From NCBI GenBank assembly GCA_013399115.1, contig VXAA01003378.1:219182-283181 (forward strand): a stretch of DNA of 64,000 nucleotides. Direction: 5' to 3'. The notes beneath the pieces are model-generated. The model worked only from the letters and a program-made list of their open reading frames with translations, did not search any database and had not been told where the DNA came from. Below are positions 25,521 through 37,300 of the stretch, one piece after another; position 1 is the first letter of the stretch; each line of letters begins with the position of its first letter. The translations under genes were made by a program, and so were the position numbers. Source of the stretch: Anseranas semipalmata. Its lineage: Eukaryota > Chordata > Aves > Anseriformes > Anseranatidae.

Positions 25521-28500
25521 AGAGGAAAAAATGGTCTGATCCTGATCTGGAAAAACAAGCAAACAAACAACAACAACAGCAACAAAAATCGGAAGAACAC
25601 AGAAAGAGACTAGGTATGGGTAAAACCAAAAGTTGGTGTCCCTGTACCTCAAAATATCAGTACTAGAAATTCACATACAATTTGTCTTTGTGACTCTACT
25701 GCATCTTTCCCTGCTTTAATGACTTGTCTTATATCCAATAACTGTGTAATATAGCTTGCCTATGAAGAAACTCATTACAGCAATATATGATCACAGCTTC
25801 TGTAATAGTTTCACAAAAAGAATTACTGAATAATCATCTTTAATTGAAATCAATTCTTATTAATTAATTATAACTTTCTTGGTATTTTTGTAATTTAAAT
25901 ATTAAAGTTTCATATGCATGTCTTTTGTACATGGAATAGCACACTGAGCATGTTTTCTTTGAATTCTAATGTTATTCTTATCTTATAAACAACACATTTG
26001 TTTTACATGATCGTGTTAATAAGCTTTTTTTTTTTTTTTTTTTCTGGATGTCCATAATTGTAAAAGCACAATAATCACAGCAGAATAGCCAAATGGCCTC
26101 CTATAAATTTCTTTGGAACAGTTTTAAAATAAGCTCTTTTCTGCTTTTTAATTTGGAAGTGGGCCTTTTTCGTTTTTAATTTGATTCCATAAACTCTCTG
26201 TTGCACTAAAGGTTTGTCTTAATGGGTTTTTAAATACCATTGTCAGGATGCCCTATGGCAATCTTCTTGTGATTCTTAATGGCATCCAGCTGGGCAGGAA
26301 TGGTTGCATCAAGATGTCCACCAAAACCGAAGAATCATTTTAGCTTGGGAGTAAAAATGCAGTATTCATTTTTTGAGTGACTCTCATTTACATTCCCTTT
26401 TCCTTTATGCAGGTTGTTGAAGTCTGTCTCTAGAAAAGCCGTAGTTAAAATAGATGTGCTGACCTGGAGCTGGAGGACCTCAAGGAGATACGTATTATGG
26501 AAAAAAAATGTCAGAAGGAGAAGAGGAAGGTTTAATCACTCATTGAATTGTAATTCTTGTAAGATCAAAGGAAAATCTGTCCTTGGTTCATTCCTGATAA
26601 ATTGACAAAAGCAAGGAAAAAATAGTATTTTAAGGCATCTCTTACCTTTTCTTCACTAATTATATGTTTCCCTGCTCTTAGTGACACACTTGTTTCTATG
26701 TATAATTGGTCTTTCACCATGGTTTTAGCAAATTACTTGTTTTACAATTCTATATCATAGCTTCTTTATGAGTTAGGCAGGAAAAGATTAGGAAGAGGCC
26801 ATTTGACCTCACACATGGCTATATCAACTTTCCAAAAAGCCTAATGTGGCGAAAAGACAAAAGAGGGGTAGAGTTATACTCCCTCTGAGGATATTCAGTT
26901 AACAAAACATCCCTATCTACAGAAGAGGATTATAAAACCCACACTTTTTAGTTGTGGAGAGATGAATAGTTTATTGGCTCATTAACTCAAATTAGTATTT
27001 TATCCTAAGATTTTCCAGATTGCTAAATTGAAATCAGTTAAATATGGAATATAAACATGTCCCTATATTCAAAACAGAAGGAAAGGAATTAGTGAGCACA
27101 CCCAGTATTTTATGGGGAGGTTTCCATGTCCATACTGGACCATAGATTTGGTAATTCTTTAGAAAATATGATTAAAGATAGAGAGAATTAGAGAGGCTGC
27201 TGTAACATGAGGCTAATCCTCATTTTCATTTTTAGTGGGATTTGATAATTTTTTATTGTTACTGTTGTTTTGCTTTTCTGATGGTATAGATGAGACAGTG
27301 CAGAAGAGCAAATCATGGTAAACATCATTGCTGTATGGGCAGTAAAACTGTCTTTTATACTGATAAAAGGGTAGATTTGTTTTTTTTTTTTTTTTCAAAA
27401 GCACAGCTGCTAGCAATACCCCCATCCTCTGGCACATGATAAAATGGTTGTTACAAGGAGATGATAAACATCAGGAATCTCTCCAGTTGTACAAGTTAAA
27501 ATGTCGTATTCAGATTTAACATGTAACAATAGTGATATCCCTGAAAAATTATGCATGGGCATATCATAGATGTATATACTGTTCTTCTTTTGTTGAAATA
27601 CTCTCATGAAGAGAGAGTGTGTGTGAATTTGGACATGCTGTATGGAAATAAATTAGTAATTTTTTACTAGATAATTTTATAAAATGCAGCTGAAAGTGCA
27701 AGAGGACATCCTTTTGTAGTGCAAACTGGATTTTATATCATTAAAAATGTCTGCTCAGCTATTAGTAACTTTACTTTTTTTTTTTTTTTTTTTTTCCTTC
27801 AATGCTGAGGAATTTGTTACTCTGGTCTTAGTTTTTCACACACTGAAAGTCCTTTAGGCTGTGATTTTATTAGACTCTTGAAGAATTAAGTACCTGTTCT
27901 GTGAAACAAAGAGAAAGAAGCACTAATCTCCACCTTGCTTCTTTGAAACTCCCACTTAATGACTGTAGTAAGAAAGATTTTGAAGACTTTTTCCTTTTTG
28001 AACATTCCCCAGTCCTCAGACATTCATCACATACACTTTTATTCTCTTTATTTTTTTCAACTTTGTTTAACCTTTAAGCACTGTCTTTTCCTATTTCTAG
28101 TATTTTCCTTTTCATTGCTATTCCCAGCTTTCATTTTGATTTTCATTCAAATTTAAATGCCATTCTTTCTGTCCATGCATGCAAAAGTACTTTGATCAGT
28201 AGTTACTGTGTCATCTTAAAGCAACTATGTTTACTTTTTTCTGCTACTTTTTCAACACAGAAAGTAAAATTCCTTTATCTTTTTCCATTCTGATTTTTTT
28301 TTTTTTTTTTAGTTTACAAGCTGCATTGAATAAACTGCTTTGACTTTCAAATGCCACGCTCTTGTTTTCTTTTCTTGGATATTCATTTGCTTGGGATAGC
28401 TTTGAGATCAGTACATTCTGCTAAGGACCAAAGGCAAAACTGAACATATGGTAGCACTCCTAAACTATGCAGCTAATTCACTAGCCTACTGTTTCCACTA

Positions 28501-28674
28501 GCAATGTGGAAATGTATTTCTCATTTATTTCCACTATGTACACTTGTTAAGAAGTGTCATTTTCCAAATATACCAATATCTGAAGCAAATTACAATATTT
28601 TCTCATGAGTCAAACATACAGTTCATTGTAGAGTCTAGAGTAAACTTTTCTCCATTTTTACCTAATATTTTAGC

Positions 28675-29296
28675 ATGAGTCTAGTGGTTTTACCCTGCCG
28701 GGCAGCTGAACTCCACCACAGCCGCTCTCTCACTCCCCCTCCTCAAAGAAGAGGAGGAGAAGAAAGTATGATGTAAGGAAACAGGGTCTCTCGCAGGTTG
28801 AGATAAGGGTAGTTTTAATTAAAGAGAAAAAAAGGAAAGAACAAGCGAAGGCCGCGCGGAAGCACAGAGGGGAAAGGGGAAAAAATTATTCTCTACTTCC
28901 CCATCAGCGAGCGGTGTTCGGCCACGTCTTGGGAAGCAGGGCCTTAATACGCGTAGCGGTTGTTGGGAGGACAGACGTCTTCACAACGAGAGCCCCCCCT
29001 TCTCCTTCCCTTTCCCAGCTTTTATTGCTGAGTGTGACATCATATGTTATGGAATATCCCTTTGGTCGGTTTAGGTCAGCTGCCCTGGCCATGTCCCCTC
29101 CCCACTTCTTGCCCACCCCCACCTACTGGCTTTGGGGGCTCTGGAGAGAGTCCTGGTGCTGTGCCAGCACTGCTCGGCAGTAGCCAAAACAGTGGTGTGA
29201 TACCAGCGCTGTTCTAGCTACAAGTGCAGAGTACAATGCTATATGGGCTGCTGCAGGGAAAGTTAACTCTATCCCAGCCAGACCCAGTACAATGAG
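28675..29296 (-). mobile_element. Solo LTR of avian ERVL-type retrovirus, with target duplication
   Basis: The LTR body is 28680-29291 (612 bp). The sequence ATGAG occurs immediately on both sides (28675-28679 and 29292-29296), a 5-bp target-site duplication of the length typical for ERVL. Read on the minus strand, it starts TGTACTGGGTCTGGCTGGGA, the known start of a common bird ERVL LTR family. It continues through the GGTCAG and GATATTCC blocks, an AATAAAAGC box (29021-29026) and an ATTAAA signal (28814-28819), and ends near AAAACCACTAGA. The last bases have diverged from canonical CA. There is no internal viral sequence, so it arose by LTR-LTR recombination. Frames inside it are not genes. 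Confidence 0.9.
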
Positions 29297-29549
29297 CTAA
29301 AATATATGCATCCTAAAAATGTAGAAAGTTGTTGAGAAATTATCATTACTGTGGTTTTTATTCAGTGAGTCATAGAATCTGAAGCAAGGATATGCAGAAG
29401 GTAGTCTGAATTACTAATAAGCTCCCCCAAGAAAATGGACACAATATTGGGGTGAAGGTTTTTCTTTAAACAGTTACAAGAGTTTTCTTTCTCTCCATAA
29501 AAATCTGGATTGTCTTAATTCAGCACATAAAAGTTTAGTGTTTGTTAAA

Positions 29550-29589
29550 AAGGAAGGAAGGAGGGAAGGAGAGAAGGAGGAAGGGAAGA
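29550..29589. repeat. (GGAA)n purine microsatellite
   Basis: GGAA and GGGAA units over about 40 bases, all purine on this strand. Confidence 0.88.
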
Positions 29590-30547
29590 TTCAGAACAAT
29601 TGGTTTTATAGTAAGATAGCTTTGACTTTAAATATGACTGAAAATATTTTCCATGAAACAAGAATGTGTTTTAGTATTAGAGGCTTAGTCAAACAGGCTG
29701 TGATGTAGACACAAAGAAGACTTTCATCTTCAAAGTTAAGAATAAGAATACAAATCTCAAATTTGATAAAAACATTCTTGACTTGGAGAGTGAACAAATT
29801 TAATCTATGATACAGCTCACTAAGAAAAGACAAGAAATTAATTTTCCAAAATTCTGTTTAGAATTTAAAATAGTGTCACTGGTAAAAGCTGTCTGTATTT
29901 TCCATTGCTGGAATGTTAAAAAACTACCATTACACTAAGTGGCATCCATTTCTTTTTTAGGTAGCATACATATTAGGTGCTGAATACATTGATTTTTATT
30001 ATTTTACTTGTTATGTTATGTACGATATTGTGCTTGTCATGGAACTGCCAGTAAAGAAAGAGGTAAAAACCCAGTGTCCATGTATATCAATATCATACTA
30101 CTCCATCTGATAATAGTAAATAGTATATTGATAAACACAGGTTCTGAGTATAATTATTACAATAGTTACCTTACAATTAAATTTAATGGGGATGTCATTT
30201 TCAGTGTTTAGAAAGTGATATTACAAAGAGTAAGGTAAAGTACATAAGAAATTCACGCTTCCTATAAATTATGTTCTCAAGACTGAGATTTGGAAGAGGC
30301 ATAGTGGAAAATAAAGATGAAGAGATATTAGTTATAATGATTTATTCATATTGTAGCAACAGGACAATATTTATTCTCAATAATGTGCTTGTACCTCTGG
30401 AGAGTTGAAACACATAAAAGCTTGTTTATTGTTGATTTATGATCACAAAAAATAAGAAATATTCTATCATCTCAGTTTTGGAAGTCAAAATTTCTTCCTT
30501 GACAGTAAAGGGGATGCATTGTAGTAAGGAATTCTGCTGAAAAAAAA

Positions 30548-31318
30548 TGAGGCCTATGACAATACACAATACAAATCATGACCTAGGTCTCATCCCACTG
30601 AGCAGGGGTGGAGATAGATTTGTTTGAATCTCCAGGTCGGAAGGCAAGACATGAGTCTTTCAATATGGGTGTCAACAAGGCTAAACTTTTACTAATGGTT
30701 AGCTAAGGAATTATTAGAGGCTTGGCAAAAATACATACTTTCCAAATAATAATGAGAAAGAGAGGAAGAGTATAGGAAGAGATAGAGACAGAAAGATGTA
30801 TCACCCCCCGTGGATCCAGTGTTGTCTTTTGTCCACTTCAGGTCCTTGGGTGGTGGGCGCGCAAGTGGGCACCCTAGAGCAGGAGCTTTAAAACTTAGTC
30901 CCCGCCTCCTTGAATGATTGAAAAGAGAGTCTGGGGTGGTTCTTGGGGTCCATGGTGGTCTTCTGCCACATACCCCCCATTTCAGGTGCAGCACTTTTTG
31001 CTGATGTGGGAAAAAAAAGACACTGCCCTACCTCCAGTTCTTGTTTTGTATGCTAATACTAATATTCTGCAGTCTTTTGTCCCAGGACCTTCTTGGGAGG
31101 GGTTGTCAGGGGATTGTAAATACCTTTCCTTCCCCAAATACCAGAACCACTGGGGCTACAATGTCTCAGAAAGTTACCCAAGATAAGGAAGCTGGCTCCA
31201 GAAATGCGCTGTCTGGCCTTCACAGGACCCACTTTCCTGGAGTCATCTTATCTTGTTGCTGTGGTAACACCCTTTCTTTGCCGAGTGTTTGAGACATCAT
31301 TCTTTTCAGTGTCTTACA
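30548..31318 (-). mobile_element. Probable retroviral LTR-like element, ends uncertain
   Basis: This G+C-richer segment stands out from its surroundings. Read on the minus strand it has an LTR-like order: a long U3-like region, a TTTAAAG box (near 30890), a GC-rich transition (GTGGGCGCGC on the plus strand at 30854), a pyrimidine-rich stretch, and a U5-like end near CCTGGAGATTCAAAC. Possible 5' ends are TGTCTCAAAC (31296) or TGTAAGACAC (31318). No target duplication could be confirmed. The open frames on both strands inside it have no viral or host protein resemblance. Confidence 0.4.
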
Positions 31319-34289
31319 ACCTACTTCTAGCTGGAGCTATTAAATTAAGTTTCTCTGCTCTGAATACAAATTTATATAGTGTTCCACTTCCTGAGTAATG
31401 AAAATCATATATTTGTTTGCTTTAATTATGTATAGATTAAATAAAAATATAATAATGAAATGGTTTACAACTGGAATCTCTGTAAGACCTGACATAATTT
31501 TATGAGGTCAGGCTTATCAAGACTGAAAAAACAAACTTCTTCAGAATATCTCACAGGTAAATAGATTTTTCAAAGCTGTTTGGTACCTGCGAACCTCCAC
31601 TGTAACCAACAGCAGCTGTTAGATTAAGAGCTGTGATTATGAGAAAGAAACAGCTGGGTATTTTTTTTTCTTTCTGAGTTGTTTTAATTACTTTCAGGGT
31701 CACTGTTCTCTGGGTCTGCCTCCCTTGACTGGTGATGGGGTACAGTTCACAGAAGATGGCCGTTGGAGGAGCCACCTGCCTTTTGCAGCAACCAAAGGTA
31801 GAGTTTCCTCCCTCTGAGAAGAAGGCAGATTCAAGGAACCTGCAGTCCCTACAGTGTGCTCATCGTCTTCCCTTATAACCCCCCCCTCCTTGTATGTCAC
31901 CTTTGCTGTCCTTGTGAGATGTCACATTTCAGTTGGGTAAGCAGTTTGGTTGTAGCTCTAATCAGAGATGTCTAAGCACCAAGATTAGCGGCTTGTGGTT
32001 TTCTCCCTCCCTCCCTCACCCCCCCTCCATCAAGTTGTATCCTGTAGTAGAGCATTTGTGTACAGCATCTCAGCACCATAGCAAAGTGAAGGCTGCTAGC
32101 AGAAGCATTGAAGGAGTGAAAGTCTTTCATATACGTGAATAGCTTGGCATGACAGACACAGCAAAAGGAGGATTGAATAGTTGCTGTCTACAAATACAAA
32201 ACAGGGTTACTTGCCTAGAAAAGGAAAGAACTAAAAAATATTATAAAAAAGATGAATAGTTACTACCTTGCCATGAATAAAAATTAGCTGTAAATTGGAA
32301 GTCCCTTAATGTCTTTTTAAAGCTTCTTAGCAAGCCAAAGCTGTCTTTCACTGGAAATGCAGGAAGCAAAAGTCAAATAATAAGGGACTTCTAAGACAAG
32401 GATCAATAGTTTTATGAAGGCAATTTTGAGACATATGTGCCTGATGTGACAGAATTACTCAGGAAATCCATTTCTGTTCAACAAAACACATGTTGGCTTG
32501 TTTATTGGCTCTTTAAAATAGAGCTTGTTTTAAAATGAGAACGAATCAATAACATTACTAATCAATAATAAGGCAGCTTATTAGGTTGAATAGTGTGGCT
32601 TTATATATGGTTGCTGTGGGCTAAAAATCAGATGTTCTTTGAAGGTAATTTTTTCAAAGAAATTGATAGTCATTTAGAAAGATCTGAACAAGGTATCAGT
32701 TTCAAAATATTCTCTTCTTACTCAGTGCTCTGACTTCCTTTGATTTCAGCTGAGAGCTCTGTTATTATCATTTTGAACTGTTAAAAATCAAGTCTTCAAT
32801 AATCATCATATGCATGAAGGTTTAGAATGATATGAAGACTTGAAATGCTTTGCTTACAGCATTTATACATGCTTCAGTTTCTCTGCTGTCCATGCTATTA
32901 TCTTGAATGAATTAAACTCCATGCAGGATTTAGCACGGAGGTGTGAGCATTGAAGGAAGAATTTTCCAAGGCAGTGTAAACTCTTAGAACTGGGAATTAG
33001 TATTTAGAGTTGGAAGGGACCGTGCAAGACAGAGAAGTAATGGGTGCCCAAGAGGGGAAGTATGGGCTTTAGTTACCCATAGATGCCACAAAAAGTGTGT
33101 TTGACAACCTACTTCCACAGAAATTAAGACCATTTTGCTGAGAGCTTCAGCAAGTCTTCCTGTGGCCCTGACCATCTCCACCTTGCAGTATGTGTTAGCC
33201 CCACCACTTGTATGATGGTGCAGTGAGTCAGCTCAGGAAAGCAATGCAGCTGAAATCTCTTTTTTTGGAGGGGTGGTGGTAGTGGGTATGTTGGTGGGGG
33301 AAGGAGGCAATTTTCATCTAGAAAGGTCTCCCTGAACTGATGTCCTCTGAAGTAACAGCGGCATTTGTGGTGACAAAAAGATGATGATGGGAATGCATAG
33401 TTGAAGGTCCTGAATCAGCTGGACAGACTAAAATCTGTTTAAAACGCTAAGGAAAAAATACAATAAGAAAATGTTGCAGTGGAGTATGAATAGTTTCTGA
33501 CTCTCTTGCTGATACAGACTGAATTGAATTGAGTCGGTTGCACCGTAACTGACAAGTACTGGGTTCCTCAGGATAATTTACTTTTGGTCACATACACTTC
33601 CATTCAACGTCCTCATCAGGAGGTAAGCATATTTCAGTTCATACTGGGACTACTGGGTTAAAACTATACTCCTGAATTTTAGAACTAACTACAAAACATT
33701 ACAATGAAAGATCTGTGAGCATTCTAGAAATTTGCATCTGGGGTTTATTCAAAAAAGCATCTCAGAAAACTTCTTAAAGCAACCCAGGAAGAAGAATTAA
33801 TATGAATGGTCTCATTCTTTGTGAAGTTTATAAACTAGTCTGTGGCTCAGCAACACACTCAAGATTACAAGGAGTTAAATAGTCCTTTCTTCAAGATAGG
33901 TGCAAAAGATTTTTCAGGCTCAGAATGTATGAAATACCAAGTAATGACTAGATACCAAGAATTTTTTAAATTAGTAGGTTGATGGAAGGAGATTGAATTG
34001 ATATGCATTTACTTACTAGAAATACAGAACATAAAAACTTTCTTGTATTGTTTGGTACTTTTTGTTCTGATCATCATCTAAATTAAAAAGAAAAACAGGA
34101 AGCTGTTAGAAATTTTAGTGAAACTTGAAGAGCATGTAAATTGGAAGTCATCGGTGGGATGTAAGCTGCAAAACCATTACTAAAATGTCATCAAAATAAT
34201 GAAACAGAAAAAGTAAAGTTTGAAAACTCCTTGAATTGTTGTAGTTTTCATAATTACTCATGTTTAAAAAAAAAAAATGTTGACACCAC

Positions 34290-34308
34290 TAAGAATTCTG
34301 AATTCTTA
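34290..34308. repeat. 19-bp palindrome
   Basis: TAAGAATTC-T-GAATTCTTA: perfect 9-bp arms around a single central base. Confidence 0.8.
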
Positions 34309-37300
34309 ATTTAAAAAAATAAAACTCATTATTTTGCCTCATCTTTGTGAAGCCCTAATTTCAGTAAAATTGTGCTATAGCACAAAATCTTCATAGTGAT
34401 TTCAGTGTTAATTCAGATGAACTTTCCATATATGTATATGTGGAAATCATATGCATTGACCATGTGATAGAGAGCAACAGAGCTCATTATTAAGGTGTTC
34501 AGTGGTCATACAGATTTGAAGGTTTTTGAACATTGGTAACAACACTGAATGCTTTTTCAGGATTGCAAAGTCTTACCAGTATTTATCTAGGCTTTACTTT
34601 ATCTTTTTCCTTGAGTCTTCATCTCCTTTCTTTAAAGTTTTGTACTTGGTGTCTTGTGTTTCTGCCTGCTTCAATTAACTGTTGTGCACCTGTCTCCGTG
34701 TAAATCATAAAGTTAAAAAAAAGTCTGGACAAAGAAGGACAGAGATTTTTTCACTTTTTTTTTTTCCCCCATGCACATCAAAATTGAATTTGATTAAGTT
34801 TTCTCTCAGAATTTGAATGAAACACAATTAGTAGGGTTTTTTCTTTTTTTTTCCTTATCCTGACCTTCTTGCAAGACATGAACATGAGGCAAGAGAACAG
34901 CAAAAGATAAAGAATAATTTATTGCTGCTCTAATGGACTAGAATACTGAAAAAATCAAAAATGCTGAAAATCAAAAATGCAGAAATTGACTCAAGACTAG
35001 AGGCTGGAAGTATTTTAATATATACTTTCATCAACACACGTGCCAAATGATGCTGAAATGAGAGATTAAACCATTCTGTTTTCCTCTTATGAGGAGAGCT
35101 TTCCTCTTATGCTTATGATAACATTAAGGTCCAAATATTAAACAGAGAATGCTTAAATGCACCATCTTACTGATTAAATTAGATCAATAAGAATGGCAGG
35201 CATAAGAATAAGGATTATAAAGAAAGATAGGAAGAGATTTACACAATGGTGGCATATATCATGAAGAAATAGGCATTGCTTCTTTGGATATGAGTGCCAA
35301 AAATGTATATAATGTGTATTCGTATCCTAAGGATATCTCAAATTAGTTAAATGAAGAAAACAATGTGGTGTAACTTCTGCATATGAATGAGACTGAATGA
35401 AACAGTGTGTTGTTCTTATATACAAAACATAAAGAACAGCTTCTCTGTAAAAAGATGTAAATAATCCACTACCACCACCCCCAGTTACAAAGCATGTAAG
35501 TTGAGCTCTGGCCTGCCATTGCATGTGTTCTGAAACTTTCTGTGTGTTGTGGTGAGAAGACTCTCAGATTTAAAATCCTGAAAGCTTTAACATCGGGAAA
35601 AGATTCATGTGGTTCACAAAGAGTGCGCAGTAGATAAGAAGTTTTTGTCACGAGCAGAAAAGACAACAAAACAAAAATACTCTGATACATTGTTTTCAGA
35701 ATTAGACAGGAGATGTTCCAAAAAAAAAAAAAAGTATAGAAACACAAGAAATGATGATTATTTCCTGGCAAAAACAGCTTTTGCTTGAAAAATCACTCTC
35801 CCACCAAAGAAAATTATTCTTTATTTAGTACAAATTAGCAAGGATGAAGTAAGCTTTGTGTTCTTCCACAATCTTACTTCTGTAACCTACTGTTCTCGCA
35901 ACAGCAGTGCTTTCAATTCCTATTGGTGTTTCTGAGGCTAGTACTTTCTCACTCATATTTCAATGCCCCAGGAACCTATGTACACAGTGGAATTGAGTGT
36001 CATAAAAACCTTTTGACTAAGGGTTCCAGAAAACATTCATGTTAAACCTCAAATATACTTCTATTTTAATGTGTGGTTTATTCTTTCTGTGCTGATAAAG
36101 TTTAGTTTACTAAGAAGTATCAATAAGAATGGGAATACTATTTTTCCCTGACTTGGATTCTCAGAGAACCTCAATCAGTTTCAGAAACTGTTGCCTGAAC
36201 AGGTGGAGCAAAATAATGATTAGCTGAAATATGTACCTCAAGGAAAGCTTGTAGGTAGGTAGTTTCCTGTGATTCTAGATCAAGTTTTGCTTTCACTTTC
36301 CAAACCTATTTAAAGAATAACTAGCAAACATAAAAACCACAGTATGCAAATAAGCTGTTTAATTCTCAACTAGTTAGTCTTCTAACAGTTGAAACAATAA
36401 CAAAGTATTCCACATTTTGCTGTGTGAAATTTCCTGTTTACCTCTTTTGTCAGGTTCCTGATCGTTTCTCTGTCTGTTTTCTGTGTTTCTAATGGATTTC
36501 AATGAAAAGTGAATAAAACTGTGAAAACCTGTGAAATATTATTTTTCCACAGTTGACATTTGGAGAATTTCAAATGGTAATATGATTATCCAGTAGGTTC
36601 TACGTTACTATTGTCATCCGTAATCTCTCAGAGCTGCGTTCTATTTACCCTTCTTACCTGCAGAGTTTTATAGAAATTAATCCTGTGGTGGAACATCCAA
36701 TACACTGTCTGAATGCCTGGCTTAGGATGAAATGCAGCTGTTCTAGGAACTGAGGAACACATGGAGATTGATGTCTTCAGAGGACAGGGAACATTTAGGG
36801 AGTACCTGAGTACTTACCAAGCTTGATTTTTGAGAACTACTCAATAATTATTGCACATTATAGGACTTATAAAATTATATTTTGTACTTTTTTGAAAACA
36901 AGGCAATATATTTACGTATTTAAGATGTGGTTGCCATTAAATTATAAAATTTAAATTACATGTTGTTATATAGTTTAGGATAAATTGTGCCTGCTATTTA
37001 AAAGTGGTATGCCTATTTATGCTGATGTTTCCATTTCATATAGTATAGTCTCTAGATTACTGGAGACAGTATTCCTTTCAATTGTGTTTGGTCTCTCTTC
37101 TGTGGAAACTGCTGTAACTTACACTTATAAACACTTAGACTGAATGATTTGAACCCTACTGTATAAATTTCTGAAACCATTAAATTGGTTTAAAATAATT
37201 GTTTCCCTCTTTAAAATCTTTCAATTTTTGCTGCTTGGTGGGTCCTTTTTGCATTTGAAAGGTTGCTGTCAAGAAACTGTTTCTTCCATAAACTAAAACC

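Larger units (their letters stand above)
18051..28674. other. AT-rich single-copy DNA, no supported gene
   Basis: Mostly featureless AT-rich sequence with long poly-T runs (19004-19020, 26025-26043, 27774-27795, 28290-28310) and the small repeats listed separately. One short segment at 26418-26525 begins after a CAG acceptor-like site and encodes a lysine/glutamate-rich frame, but it is broken by two stops. It is not called a gene. Confidence 0.55.

Noticed and set aside
26240..26340. 33-codon open frame on plus (MPYGNLLVILNGIQLG...) and an opposite open frame
   Set aside because: Short and without splice pairing or family resemblance; both strands being open is common by chance.
28904..29183. 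Open frames on both strands of 72 and 89 codons
   Set aside because: They lie inside the solo ERVL LTR, which is noncoding.
30692..31292. Several 83-100-codon frames on both strands
   Set aside because: They overlap the LTR-like block, contradict each other in frame and strand, and show no protein family.
33003..33020. Possible CR1 tail (AGTTGGAAGGGACC)
   Set aside because: Only about 14 bp match, and the following bases do not continue the CR1 3' region convincingly.
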